A stretch of DNA of 64,000 nucleotides. Source: Devosia rhodophyticola. Lineage in GTDB: Bacteria > Pseudomonadota > Alphaproteobacteria > Rhizobiales > Devosiaceae. Shown piece after piece: positions 25,690 to 34,845 of this stretch. The translations under genes were made by a program, and so were the position numbers. The first letter of the stretch is position 1; each line of letters begins with the position of its first letter. The notes below the pieces were generated by a model that was given only the letters and a program-made list of their open reading frames with translations, searched no databases and was not told where the DNA came from. Location of the stretch: positions 434,001 through 498,000 of the forward strand of contig NZ_CP118247.1 of NCBI RefSeq assembly GCF_028816475.1. Reading direction: 5' to 3'.

Positions 25690-26337
25690 TCAAGCGCCAT
25701 CGAGCAGGCTGATGACATAGGGCATTATCGCGGCAATGATTTTCTTGACGCCTGCGGCATTGGGATGGCGCATATCCGGTTGGTTCAATGCCGGGTCGAG
25801 TGCCACCCCATCGAGATAGAACGGGTACAGGATTGCGCCATATTTGCTGGCAAGATCAGGATAGATGGCGTCGAATTGTTTGACATAGTCAGGACCAAGG
25901 GCCCGGTTTGCCATCATGCCAGCGATGAGCACTGGCACCTCCTTGGCCGCAAGCGCTGCCAGAATTTGGGACAGATTATCCCGGACGATTTCAGGCGATA
26001 CTCCCTGCAACATGTCGTTGGCGCCAAGGCCGAGCAGGACGGCGTCCGGCGTGTCGACCAAGGCCCAATCGAGCCGTTCAAGACCTGCCGAGGTCGTATC
26101 GCCCGAAACGCTGGCATTGATCACCAGCACGTCGATGTTCTGAGCGTCCAGCGCTGCCTGCAATTGCCCCATGAACGCATCATTTTGTGATAGCCCATAG
26201 CCAGCGAGCAAAGAGTCCCCATATAGGAGCAGGGTTTTTTCGGCCGCCAGGGTCGGCGAGACCAGCAAGATGACCAAGGCAAAAGCTGCCGCCCATCCTC
26301 GAACGAGCCGATTTCGCAAATACAGGCCTGACTTCAT
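25690..26337 (-). CDS. tesA: Periplasmic arylesterase / thioesterase I, GDSL (SGNH) family
   Basis: This 215-residue protein has a signal peptide (VRGWAAAFALVILLVSPTLAA) and the four SGNH blocks: GDSLLAGYGL (serine), NASVSGDTT (glycine), LGLGANDML (asparagine) and DMRHPNAAG (aspartate and histidine). It is a periplasmic hydrolase like TesA. The start codon chosen at 26337 overlaps the divergent ABC gene start by two bases. TesA-like genes divergent from a LolD-type ATPase/FtsX permease pair are a conserved arrangement in proteobacteria, suggesting a linked envelope-lipid role. Confidence 0.87.
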   Translation of the reverse strand: MKSGLYLRNRLVRGWAAAFALVILLVSPTLAAEKTLLLYGDSLLAGYGLSQNDAFMGQLQAALDAQNIDVLVINASVSGDTTSAGLERLDWALVDTPDAVLLGLGANDMLQGVSPEIVRDNLSQILAALAAKEVPVLIAGMMANRALGPDYVKQFDAIYPDLASKYGAILYPFYLDGVALDPALNQPDMRHPNAAGVKKIIAAIMPYVISLLDGA

Positions 26338-27037
26338 GACAAATTCCATAGCAGACACGGCGGGGATGAACCTGCACCTCACCTCGGGTAAGGCGCAGTT
26401 GCACATTCTCAAGGATATCACGTTCGATATCAAACCGGGCGAGGTTGTGGCGGTGGTCGGCCCCTCTGGCAGCGGCAAAACGTCCCTGTTGATGGTCATG
26501 GCCGGTCTTGAACGCGCGACAGGTGGCAAGGTTGGAATTGCCGGGACGGTGCTTGATCAGCTTAACGAAGACCAGTTGGCCATCGTTCGACGTAAGAACA
26601 TTGGCATTCTGTTTCAGAATTTTCATTTGATCCCCTCGATGACGGCGCTGGAAAATGTAGCGCTGGCGCTCGAAATCGCAGCCGACGATACCCCGATTGC
26701 CGATATCAAGGCACAAGCGGCAGCGGCGCTAAAAAGCGTTGGGCTGGGTGCGCGGCTCGATCATTTGCCCAGCGCGCTGTCGGGCGGCGAGCAGCAACGG
26801 GTGGGGTTGGCCCGGGCAATAGTGGGGCAACCCAAACTTTTGCTGGCGGATGAGCCAACGGGCAATCTCGATCAGGAAACCGCCGCAACGGCAATCGACC
26901 TGCTTTTTTCACATGCGCGGGCCGACAAGACCGCCATGCTTCTGATTACCCATGACATGGCGCTGGCGCGTCGCGCCGACCGGGTTATGCGGATGGATCA
27001 TGGTACGCTGCAGGAAATCACCATGGTCCCGTCATGA
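26336..27037 (+). CDS. ABC ATPase, LolD/YbbA family
   Basis: This 233-residue ATPase has Walker [10 protein letters not shown], signature [14 protein letters not shown], Walker [13 protein letters not shown] and switch histidine [10 protein letters not shown]. The short size and DEPTGNLD place it in the LolD/MacB/YbbA group that drives FtsX-type permeases. The ATG at 26336 overlaps the divergent esterase start; a later in-frame ATG at 26366 (MNLHLTSGK) would leave room for promoters and is also possible. It overlaps the permease gene by four bases. Confidence 0.87.
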   Translation: MTNSIADTAGMNLHLTSGKAQLHILKDITFDIKPGEVVAVVGPSGSGKTSLLMVMAGLERATGGKVGIAGTVLDQLNEDQLAIVRRKNIGILFQNFHLIPSMTALENVALALEIAADDTPIADIKAQAAAALKSVGLGARLDHLPSALSGGEQQRVGLARAIVGQPKLLLADEPTGNLDQETAATAIDLLFSHARADKTAMLLITHDMALARRADRVMRMDHGTLQEITMVPS

Positions 27038-29583
27038 ACCGTTACGCCGACTGGCTTCGGGTTGCGCTGATCGACCTCCGGGGCAGCACAAAGCGATTTG
27101 TCATCCTGATTGCGTGTCTGGCGCTGGGCATTGCCGCCATTGGCGTCATCAGTTCAGTCAGTTCGGCGATCAATGGCGCGATTGTGCGCGATGCGCGGGT
27201 AATCCTGGGCGGCGATCTGGAACTGCGGGCCTCGAATAAGGATATCGGCGCGGCTGAAAAAGAGGCTTTGGCCGCGCTGGGACCGGTTAGTCGCGAGGTA
27301 GAACTCAATGCCCGCGCGACCAAGGGCGATCTCAGTGCCTTTTTGTCATTACGCGCCGTAAGCGGCCGGTTTCCGTTGGTCGGTTCGGTAACGCTGGAAC
27401 CGAATGGCGCGGTCGGTGACATGTCCCAGTTGCTGGAGTCCAGGAATGGCGTTTTCGGTGCGCTATTGGCGCCGCAGGCAGCGCAACGGCTGGCGGTCTC
27501 CCGCGGCGACATTGTGCGCATCGGCAGTCTCGACTTCGAGCTACGGGGCATTATCGACACCGTACCGGATCAGGCCGCCCAAGGGTTTCAACTGGGCATT
27601 CCCGCGTTCATATCCGATGCGGCGCTGGACGCTTCGGGCCTTAGTCAGGAAGGGGCGCTCAACCGGTTCCACTACAAGGTTGATCTGGGCGACACGAGCT
27701 TTGCGGCGGCAAAAGCGACGCTGGACGAACAATTTCCCGACCATGAATGGCGACTGCGCGCGCCGCGCGATGCCAGCGCCAATATCGCGCGCTTCCTCGA
27801 CATTTTCGGCAATTTCCTGCTGTTGGTGGCGCTTTCTTCGCTGGTGGTGGGCGGATTGGGCATCTCCAATGCGGTCACCGCCTATGTGGGCGAACGGCAA
27901 ATGTCGATTGCCACGATGCGGGCGTTGGGGGCGAGCAATCACCGGCTATTGTTTCATTTCGTTGCCCAAATACTGGTGCTGTCGATGGTTGGGCTGGTCA
28001 TTGGTCTTTTGATTGTTGCGGGCGCGTCGCTGATCCTTTTGCCCTGGCTATCGGGCGCGCTGGGTCTGGCGCTACCGGCGGGTATCGATATTGGTTCGAT
28101 GCTGGGGGCGGCGGCAATCGGGCTGACAACGGCGCTGCTTTTTGCCTGGCTGCCACTTGGTTCGGTTCAATCCATTCGCCCGGCCCTGCTGTTTCGATCC
28201 GCGTCGGCGGGTAACTCATCGCATATGGCGTGGCGCGATGTGCTGCGTTGGCGCACCGGCCTGCCGCTGTTGGCGGGGCTGGTGTTGTTGCTCGGACTGA
28301 CCGTTGCGATCACCGGCGATCTGGTGCTGGTTTTGATTTATTTTGTCGCCACGGCCTTGGCCCTGGGTCTGTTGCGACTGGCCGCAACATTGCTCACCGC
28401 GCTGTTGCGGCGGATGCCTGTGTCGTCCAATCGGGCGTGGCGCTTTGCCATTGCCGCTATCCAGCGCCCCGGCGCGCCGACAGCCACCGTTCTGGTGTCG
28501 CTGGGCATGGGGCTATCGCTGTTGCTGTTCATTATCCTGACGCAGGGGAACCTGACCAACCAGATCGCCGCAGAAGTCACCAATGATGCGCCAGCCTTTG
28601 TGCTGCTCGATGTCGACAAGGCCACGCAATCCGAACTTGAGGCGATGTGGGCGGACAATGGCGACATCACAGCACTTGATCTGGTGCCGATGTTGCGCGG
28701 CACGATTGTTCAACTGAACGGAAAACCGGCGCCTGACCCTTCGGGCTTGCCACGCGATGTCGCCGACATGTTTCGGGGCGACACAGCCCTGACATGGGCC
28801 GCAGACATGCCAGCCGACACTGTCATTTCATCGGGCGATTGGTGGCCTACTGACTATTCTGGCGATACGCTTGTGTCGCTCAGCACTGAAATGCAGAACG
28901 ATCTTGGGCTGACGCTGGGCGACACCATGGAAATGAACATTCTGGGGCGGCCGATAACGCTGACCATTGCCAGTTTCCGTGCCATCGACTGGCGCGCCCC
29001 CACGTTCAATTTCCGCATCATCCTGTCCCCGGGCATCATCGACAAGGCACCACAATCCTATATGGGCACCATCAAGGTTGCCGAGGACGCGGGGCCAACT
29101 GTTGAACAGCAATTGGTCGAAGCGTTTCCCCTGCTCACCTTCATTCCGGTCGGCGATGCGATTGCGCGGGCGCAATCCATTCTGCAATCACTGATACAGG
29201 CAGTTGCGCTGGTCAGCGGACTGGCGCTGGTTGCCGGGGTATTGGTGTTGGCAGGTGCGCTCAGCGTTGGTCGCAGCCAGCGCGAGGCTGATGCGGTGGT
29301 CATGAAGGTGCTGGGCGCAACGCGGCGCGATGTGATCAGTGCGTTCCTGCTCGAATATTTGCTGCTGGGCGCCCTGGCGACGGTTCTGGCCACAATCATT
29401 GCCGGGCTCGGCGCATGGGCGGTCAGCCAATTTCTGCTCGAAATCGACTTTGCCATCAACATCGCATTGATCTTTGCGGTTGCGGTGGGTGTAATCGCTT
29501 TGACTGTGGGAACGGGGGCACTGACGACTTGGGCGGCGATGTCGGCGCGACCGGCCAGTCGATTGCGGGCGGAAAGCCAATAG
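27034..29583 (+). CDS. ABC transporter permease, FtsX-like (YbbP family)
   Basis: This 849-residue permease has one N-terminal membrane helix (residues about 20-42), a large periplasmic part, several central helices (about 250-430), a second periplasmic domain and three C-terminal helices with the coupling segment QREADAVVMKVLGATRRDVISAF. This is the double FtsX arrangement of YbbP. Such proteins act by mechanotransmission and probably move or expose envelope lipids or peptides, often with the TesA-like partner. It is translationally coupled to the ATPase gene through ATGA. Confidence 0.88.
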   Translation: MNRYADWLRVALIDLRGSTKRFVILIACLALGIAAIGVISSVSSAINGAIVRDARVILGGDLELRASNKDIGAAEKEALAALGPVSREVELNARATKGDLSAFLSLRAVSGRFPLVGSVTLEPNGAVGDMSQLLESRNGVFGALLAPQAAQRLAVSRGDIVRIGSLDFELRGIIDTVPDQAAQGFQLGIPAFISDAALDASGLSQEGALNRFHYKVDLGDTSFAAAKATLDEQFPDHEWRLRAPRDASANIARFLDIFGNFLLLVALSSLVVGGLGISNAVTAYVGERQMSIATMRALGASNHRLLFHFVAQILVLSMVGLVIGLLIVAGASLILLPWLSGALGLALPAGIDIGSMLGAAAIGLTTALLFAWLPLGSVQSIRPALLFRSASAGNSSHMAWRDVLRWRTGLPLLAGLVLLLGLTVAITGDLVLVLIYFVATALALGLLRLAATLLTALLRRMPVSSNRAWRFAIAAIQRPGAPTATVLVSLGMGLSLLLFIILTQGNLTNQIAAEVTNDAPAFVLLDVDKATQSELEAMWADNGDITALDLVPMLRGTIVQLNGKPAPDPSGLPRDVADMFRGDTALTWAADMPADTVISSGDWWPTDYSGDTLVSLSTEMQNDLGLTLGDTMEMNILGRPITLTIASFRAIDWRAPTFNFRIILSPGIIDKAPQSYMGTIKVAEDAGPTVEQQLVEAFPLLTFIPVGDAIARAQSILQSLIQAVALVSGLALVAGVLVLAGALSVGRSQREADAVVMKVLGATRRDVISAFLLEYLLLGALATVLATIIAGLGAWAVSQFLLEIDFAINIALIFAVAVGVIALTVGTGALTTWAAMSARPASRLRAESQ

Positions 29584-29658
29584 GGTTACCCCTTTCTGCC
29601 CTATAGAGGTTTGCGGACAAGCCAGTTAGCATGGGGCGGCATAGTTCGGAGAAGAGAG

Positions 29659-31059
29659 TTGCCGACCCCACCGACCGAAACCGACCACACCATCGAGCAC
29701 GCTGTCGATGCGTTCAGCCAATTGCGCGACTATTTCGAGGGCGCAATAGTCGTTGATAGCCAGACCCGGATTACCTGGATCGATGCGCGCTATCGGCAAT
29801 TGCTCAAACTGGATCCGGCCTTTGACCCACTTGGGTTGCATGTTGAAGAGGTCATCCCGCACTCGCTGTTGCGACGCGTCGTGGACACTGGCCAACCGAT
29901 CCTGCTCGACATCATGAATTTTGACGACCGACAATTTGTCGTTTGCCGCATTCCGCTCAAGGACGATGATGGGACCGTGCAGGGGGCCGTCGGGTTCGTT
30001 TTTTATGACAATGTCAATTATCTCGCCCCGATCCTCGAAAAATTCGAGCATTTGCAACGCCAGCTGAGCCGGGCGCAGGCGGCGCTGACGCGCGAACGCA
30101 AGACCAAATATTCGCTCTCCAGCTTTGTCGGGGTAAGCGACACGGTCAAGGAGTTGAAATCAGTCGTCCGTCGCTTTGCCCTGCGCGATGGTGCGGCGCT
30201 GATCCTGGGTGAAACCGGTACCGGCAAGGAACTGCTGGCCCATGCCATGCACCAGCAATCGGACCGCGCGGATGGGCCGTTCGTGGCGGTTAATGTCGCA
30301 GCCATTCCCGAATCCCTGCTCGAAGCAGAATTTTTCGGCGTGGCACCGGGCGCCTTTACCGGCGCCGACCGCAAGCCGCGACCGGGCAAATTCGAACTCG
30401 CCCACAGCGGCACCCTGTTTCTAGATGAAATCGGGGATATGCCGGCATCGCTGCAGGCCAAATTGTTGCGGGCCCTACAGGAAGGTGAGTTTGAACCGCT
30501 GGGGTCCAACACGGTTAAAAAGGTTGATGTGCGCATCATCGCCGCCACCTCACAGGATCTCGAAGCGCGGCTGGCCGACAAGTCGTTTCGGGCCGACCTT
30601 TATTATCGCATCGCTGTATTGACCGTGCACGTCCCGCCCCTGCGCACGCGCCTCGACGATATTGGCCCGCTTTGCGATGCGTTACTGGAGCAGACGCCGC
30701 GCGCATCCAATCAACACGGTTGGATCATCACGACAGACGCGGTCGAATTGCTGCAAGACTATGGTTGGCCCGGCAACGTGCGCGAATTGCGCAATGTGCT
30801 GGAGCGCGCAGCGGCGCTAGCAACAACCGAAACGCTTGATGGCAGCGTAGTGCGGCGTGCGATGCCGCGTCACGGCGGATCAGTGCCGCCTCTTGCCCCG
30901 ACGCCATATCTGGCAGCCGCCAAGGCCAATACCGAACGGCAGGCGATCCTTGATGCGCTGGCCGCCAGTGGTGGCCAAAAAACGGCTGCGGCGACGCGCC
31001 TGGGAATCTCACGCTCGCAGTTCTATGAGAAATTACGCCGCCATAGCATTGATAGCTAA
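29659..31059 (+). CDS. Sigma-54-dependent transcriptional activator (PAS, AAA+, Fis HTH)
   Basis: This 466-residue activator has an N-terminal PAS-type sensor (about 15-120), an AAA+ domain with Walker A GETGTGKE (about 184), the sigma-54-contacting GAFTGAD (about 231), LFLDEIGDM (Walker B) and WPGNVRELRN, and a C-terminal Fis-type helix-turn-helix (KTAAATRLGISRSQFYEKLRRH). I chose TTG at 29659, preceded by GGAG with seven-base spacing; a TTG at 29611 lacks a ribosome site. Its likely target is the adjacent hbd-liv operon, which has a sigma-54 promoter and an upstream palindrome. The PAS ligand is unknown; a hydroxy acid or keto acid is possible. Confidence 0.87.
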   Translation: MPTPPTETDHTIEHAVDAFSQLRDYFEGAIVVDSQTRITWIDARYRQLLKLDPAFDPLGLHVEEVIPHSLLRRVVDTGQPILLDIMNFDDRQFVVCRIPLKDDDGTVQGAVGFVFYDNVNYLAPILEKFEHLQRQLSRAQAALTRERKTKYSLSSFVGVSDTVKELKSVVRRFALRDGAALILGETGTGKELLAHAMHQQSDRADGPFVAVNVAAIPESLLEAEFFGVAPGAFTGADRKPRPGKFELAHSGTLFLDEIGDMPASLQAKLLRALQEGEFEPLGSNTVKKVDVRIIAATSQDLEARLADKSFRADLYYRIAVLTVHVPPLRTRLDDIGPLCDALLEQTPRASNQHGWIITTDAVELLQDYGWPGNVRELRNVLERAAALATTETLDGSVVRRAMPRHGGSVPPLAPTPYLAAAKANTERQAILDALAASGGQKTAAATRLGISRSQFYEKLRRHSIDS

Positions 31060-31070
31060 CCGTCCGACTT

Positions 31071-31099
31071 TCCGGACAAATCCGCCAAATTTGTCCTGA
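31071..31099. promoter_or_regulatory. Candidate upstream activator site (inverted repeat) for the sigma-54 regulator
   Basis: The repeat has perfect eight-base arms GGACAAAT and ATTTGTCC separated by seven bases (31074-31096). The match extends to 10 of 11 bases per arm across 31071-31099. It lies about 80 bases upstream of the -24/-12 promoter, where enhancer sites of sigma-54 activators usually sit, and 12 bases after the activator gene. A Fis-type HTH dimer binds such dyads. Confidence 0.65.
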
Positions 31100-31163
31100 C
31101 ACCCAGACACATGACCGGACGTTTGCCTGCGAAATTGTTGCGAATAGCCCACAAAACCGGAAC

Positions 31164-31179
31164 TGGCACGGAACTTGAT
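31164..31179 (+). promoter_or_regulatory. Sigma-54 (-24/-12) promoter of the hbd-liv operon
   Basis: TGGCACGGAACTTGAT matches the TGGCACG-N4-TTGCW consensus in the whole -24 block and at TTG of the -12 block; one base (A for C) differs in the -12 dinucleotide. The transcription start would be near 31190, giving a leader of about 43 bases before the hbd GTG. An adjacent sigma-54 activator gene supports the call. Confidence 0.8.
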
Positions 31180-31232
31180 ACTCTCTAGCCAAAAGACCGG
31201 GCCAAAAAGGCTCGCAACAGGGCGGAGCAAGA

Positions 31233-32018
31233 GTGACTGCAACCAAGCGCGTCGCGTTGGTAACTGGTTCGACGAGCGGAATCGGACTGGCCATTGCCAA
31301 GAAATTTGCGAGCATCGGATATGATGTCGCTGTAAACAGCTTTGAGAGCGAAACCGACATCGCCGAGGCGATGGCGGAAATTGGTGCCAATGCTTCGGGC
31401 CGGGTTGCGTATTTTCGGGCCGATCTTGCCGACCCCACCGACAGTTTCGAACTCGTAGGCTCCGTCATTGCAAAATTTGGCCAGCTCGATGTTCTGGTCA
31501 ACAATGCCGGGGTTCAAAAGGTTGCGCCGGTAGAGGATTTTCCACCCGGTGATTGGGATCGCATATTGGCGATCAGCCTTGATTCAGCTTTTCACACTAT
31601 TCGCGCCTCAATTCCAGGCATGACAGAGCGTGGATGGGGGCGCATTATCAATATCGCATCGGCCCACGGGTTGCGTGCGTCGCCATTCAAATCGGCCTAT
31701 GTGGCCACCAAACATGCCGTTATCGGGCTGACCAGGACGGTTGCGCTGGAAACGGCGGAAAAGGGAGTCACCGCCAATGCGATCTGTCCGGGCTATGTCT
31801 GGACACCGCTGGTGGCGACCCAGGTTGCTGATCAGGCGCGCGCGCATAATCTGAGCGAGGAAGAGGTTGTCCGGCAAGTCATGCTGGCGCCTCAGCCGAC
31901 GCGGCAGTTTGTGCAACCTGAGGAAATCGCTGAAATGGCAGCCTATCTCTGTTCCGATTTTGCCCGGTCCATAACCGGCTCAGCGATCTCGATCGACGGC
32001 GGATGGACCGCCAAATGA
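31233..32018 (+). CDS. 3-hydroxybutyrate dehydrogenase-like SDR
   Basis: This 261-residue short-chain dehydrogenase has the cofactor motif TGSTSGIG, NNAGVQ, the catalytic Ser-Tyr-Lys series (IASAHG, then YVATKHA) and the ending ITGSAISIDGGWTAK. The pattern ASAHGLRASPFKSAYVATKH is typical of D-3-hydroxybutyrate dehydrogenase, which oxidises 3-hydroxybutyrate to acetoacetate with NAD. The start is GTG with GGAG upstream. It is the first gene after the sigma-54 promoter and overlaps the first transporter gene by ATGA. The linkage to a Liv-type importer suggests that the imported solute is a hydroxy acid used by this enzyme. Confidence 0.82.
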   Translation: MTATKRVALVTGSTSGIGLAIAKKFASIGYDVAVNSFESETDIAEAMAEIGANASGRVAYFRADLADPTDSFELVGSVIAKFGQLDVLVNNAGVQKVAPVEDFPPGDWDRILAISLDSAFHTIRASIPGMTERGWGRIINIASAHGLRASPFKSAYVATKHAVIGLTRTVALETAEKGVTANAICPGYVWTPLVATQVADQARAHNLSEEEVVRQVMLAPQPTRQFVQPEEIAEMAAYLCSDFARSITGSAISIDGGWTAK

Positions 32019-32800
32019 TCGAAGCATTTGAACCAGCACCGGACACCAGGGGCGAAATAATCCTTTCGGCCCGCGATCTGACCAAACGCTTTGCGGGATT
32101 TGTTGCGGTCAATGGAGTCAATCTGAATGTCGAACGTGGCACGATCCACGCACTGATCGGCCCCAACGGCGCTGGCAAGACCACGTGCTTCAATCTTTTG
32201 ACCAAATTCCTGCAACCCAGTTCAGGCACGATCCATTTCAATGGCCGCAATATAACCAATCTCCCCTCGGCTGACATTGCGCGGCTGGGCGTTGTGCGCT
32301 CATTTCAGATTTCAGCGGTTTTTCCGCGCATGAGCGTGACAGACAATGTGCGCATTGCCCTGCAGCGGCGGCGCGGCGACAGTTTTGATTTCTGGCGCTC
32401 GCAAAGCGTTTTGAGCGCTTTTGACGATGAAGCGCTGCGACGGGTCGATGAAGTGGGGCTCAGCGAATTTGCCCATGTGATGGCGGGCGACCTTTCCTAT
32501 GGCCGCAAACGGGCGCTGGAAATTGCCACCACACTGGCGCTCGAACCAGAAATGATGCTGCTTGACGAGCCGATGGCGGGCATGGCGCAGGAGGATGTGA
32601 CGCGCATTTCAGCGCTGATCCGCAAAATTTCGGCCAACCGCACCATTTTGATGGTCGAGCATAATCTGTCTGTGGTCGCCGATCTTTCGGACCGGATTAC
32701 CGTTCTGGCGCGCGGGGAAGTTCTGGCCGAAGGAAGTTACGACGAAGTCTCCAGGCATCCCGGCGTTGTCGAAGCCTATATCGGGGCCAGCCATGAGTGA
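32015..32800 (+). CDS. Branched-chain amino acid-type ABC importer ATPase (LivG family)
   Basis: This 261-residue ATPase has Walker A GPNGAGKTT, a signature LSYGRKRALEIA (in place of LSGGQ, as is usual for LivG), Walker B LLDEPMAGMAQEDV and switch histidine MVEHNLSVV. The DEPMAGM and EHN motifs place it in the LivG group. The ATG at 32015 overlaps the dehydrogenase stop codon. It pairs with the LivF-type ATPase downstream. Confidence 0.9.
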   Translation: MIEAFEPAPDTRGEIILSARDLTKRFAGFVAVNGVNLNVERGTIHALIGPNGAGKTTCFNLLTKFLQPSSGTIHFNGRNITNLPSADIARLGVVRSFQISAVFPRMSVTDNVRIALQRRRGDSFDFWRSQSVLSAFDDEALRRVDEVGLSEFAHVMAGDLSYGRKRALEIATTLALEPEMMLLDEPMAGMAQEDVTRISALIRKISANRTILMVEHNLSVVADLSDRITVLARGEVLAEGSYDEVSRHPGVVEAYIGASHE

Positions 32801-33536
32801 GGCGATGACAATGGATACTACACCAATGGCCAACGGTGCCCCGATGCTCAAGGTGGAAAATCTTGAAGGTTGGTATGCCGAAAGCCATGTGTTGCACGGC
32901 GTATCGTTTGACGTGCGCCCCGGCGAAGTGGTGACGCTTCTGGGCCGGAATGGCGCGGGAAAGACAACGACACTGCGCGCCATCATGGGCATTTTGTCCA
33001 AGCGGCAGGGGTCAGTGCAATTTGGCGGGCGTGAGCTGATCAAGCTGGCACCGCGCGATATTGCCCGTGCCGGAATTGCGTTTTGCCCTGAAGAGCGCGG
33101 GATTTTTGCCAGCCTGTCGGTTGACGAGAATCTGATGCTGCCGCCACAGGTCAAGTCCGGCGGTTTGAGCCGCGAAGAAATTTTGGAAATGTTTCCCAAT
33201 CTGCGCGAACGGCTTTCGAGTCAGGGCACCAAGTTGTCAGGCGGGGAACAGCAGATGCTGGCGATCGGGCGCATCCTGCGCACTGGTGCAAAATTCCTGT
33301 TGCTCGATGAACCCACCGAAGGTCTGGCCCCAGTCATTGTCCAGCAAATCGGGCGGACGCTGGTTGATCTCAAGGCGCGCGGCTTCACCATCGTACTGGT
33401 GGAGCAAAATTTCCGGTTTGCAGCTTCGGTTGCAGATCGACACTTCGTTGTCGAACAGGGGCGGGTCATCGACATGATCCCCAATGAGGACATCAACAAC
33501 AACATCGAAAAACTGCATGCCTATCTCGGCGTGTAA
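32793..33536 (+). CDS. Branched-chain amino acid-type ABC importer ATPase (LivF family)
   Basis: This 247-residue ATPase has Walker A GRNGAGKTTT, signature LSGGEQQMLAIGRIL, Walker B LLLDEPTEGLAPVIV and VLVEQNFRFA in place of the usual switch histidine, all typical of LivF. The start at 32793 (MSEAMTMDTTP) overlaps the LivG-type gene by eight bases. It completes the nucleotide-binding pair of the importer. Confidence 0.9.
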   Translation: MSEAMTMDTTPMANGAPMLKVENLEGWYAESHVLHGVSFDVRPGEVVTLLGRNGAGKTTTLRAIMGILSKRQGSVQFGGRELIKLAPRDIARAGIAFCPEERGIFASLSVDENLMLPPQVKSGGLSREEILEMFPNLRERLSSQGTKLSGGEQQMLAIGRILRTGAKFLLLDEPTEGLAPVIVQQIGRTLVDLKARGFTIVLVEQNFRFAASVADRHFVVEQGRVIDMIPNEDINNNIEKLHAYLGV

Positions 33537-33581
33537 GAAACTGCCGGCAATTGGGCCGGTGCAATCGGGAGGATATCGACT

Positions 33582-34781
33582 ATGAAATTAAGAACTTTGG
33601 CACTGGCCTCGTTGGCCGCCCTGCTCATGGCGGGATCTGCCATGGCGCAGACTTCGGTCAAGATCGGCGTGCTCAATGACCGCTCCGGCATTTATGCCGA
33701 CTTGTCGGGCGAAGGCTCGGTCATCGCGGCGCGCATGGCTGTCGAGGATTTTGACGCGGCTGCCAAGGGCATCAACGTCGAAATCGTTTCGGCGGACCAT
33801 CAGAACAAGCCCGATATTGCCTCCAACATCGCTCGCCAGTGGTATGATCAGGATGGTGTAGACGCCATTTTTGACGTGCCCACATCTTCGGCAGCTTTGG
33901 CCGTGGCTGAAATCAGCCGCGACAAGAACAAGATCTTCATGGATTCGGGCGCTGGTTCGGCCGATCTGACTGGCAAGTCCTGTTCGCCCAACACCGTACA
34001 CTGGACCTATGACACTTGGGCCCTGGCTCATGGCACCGGTTCTGCCCTGGTCAAGGAAGGCTTCAAGAAGTGGTTCTTCCTGACCGCCGATTATGCCTTT
34101 GGGCAGGCTTTGGAAAAAGACACCAGCGCTGTGGTTGTCGAAAATGGTGGTGAAGTGGTTGGCGCCGTGCGGCACCCCTTCCCCGGCACCGACTTCTCGT
34201 CCTACCTGCTTCAGGCACAGGCCTCTGGTGCTGACGTTATCGGGCTGGCCAATGCTGGCGGCGACACCGTCAATGCCATCAAGCAGGCCGCCGAGTTCGG
34301 CATCACCCAAGCCGGCCAGAAACTTGCCGCGCTGCTGATCTTCATCACCGACGTGCATGCCCTTGGCCTGGAGACTGCTCAGGGTCTGGTACTGACTGAA
34401 TCCTTCTATTGGGACATGAACGATCAGACCCGCGCATGGTCCAAGCGCTTTGCCGAACAGAACGGTGGCAACATGCCAACCATGGTGCATGCCGGCGTTT
34501 ATGCCAGCGTATTGCACTATCTCAAGGCCGTCGAAGCAACGGGTGGCAAGGACACCACCGCCGTTATGGCCAAGATGAAAGAAATGCCAACCGACGATCC
34601 GCTGTTTGGCAAGGGCGAAATCCGCGCCGATGGCCGTCACATCCACGACATGTACCTGTTCCAGGTTAAATCCCCTGAAGAATCCAAGGGGCCTTGGGAC
34701 TATTACAAGCTGCTCGCCACCATCCCTGCCAAGGACGCTTTCCGTCCGCTGGCTGATGGCGGTTGCGATCTGGTCAAATAA
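33582..34781 (+). CDS. Periplasmic substrate-binding protein, LivK-like (Peripla_BP_6)
   Basis: This 399-residue protein has a clear signal peptide (KLRTLALASLAALLMAGSAMA) and a two-lobed binding domain typical of hydrophobic or organic-acid binding proteins, with VKIGVLNDRSGIYADLSGEGS at the mature start and FFLTADYAFGQALEKD near residue 165. A GGGAGGA ribosome site precedes the ATG. Codon choice here shifts toward C-ending codons, as expected for a highly expressed gene. Given the dehydrogenase upstream, the ligand may be 3-hydroxybutyrate or a related acid rather than leucine. Confidence 0.9.
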   Translation: MKLRTLALASLAALLMAGSAMAQTSVKIGVLNDRSGIYADLSGEGSVIAARMAVEDFDAAAKGINVEIVSADHQNKPDIASNIARQWYDQDGVDAIFDVPTSSAALAVAEISRDKNKIFMDSGAGSADLTGKSCSPNTVHWTYDTWALAHGTGSALVKEGFKKWFFLTADYAFGQALEKDTSAVVVENGGEVVGAVRHPFPGTDFSSYLLQAQASGADVIGLANAGGDTVNAIKQAAEFGITQAGQKLAALLIFITDVHALGLETAQGLVLTESFYWDMNDQTRAWSKRFAEQNGGNMPTMVHAGVYASVLHYLKAVEATGGKDTTAVMAKMKEMPTDDPLFGKGEIRADGRHIHDMYLFQVKSPEESKGPWDYYKLLATIPAKDAFRPLADGGCDLVK

Positions 34782-34792
34782 AGTCTGAAACT

Positions 34793-34817
34793 GACGCTCC
34801 CGCGCTGCGGGGGCGTC
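34793..34817 (+). other. RNA hairpin between livK- and livH-type genes
   Basis: The arms GACGCTCCCGC and GCGGGGGCGTC pair over 11 positions (one G-U) around a three-base loop. No T-run follows, so it is not a standard terminator. A stable hairpin after the binding-protein gene commonly protects its mRNA and lowers expression of the permeases downstream. Confidence 0.6.
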
Positions 34818-34845
34818 TCCCTATATTACAAGGCAGGATCACTTC

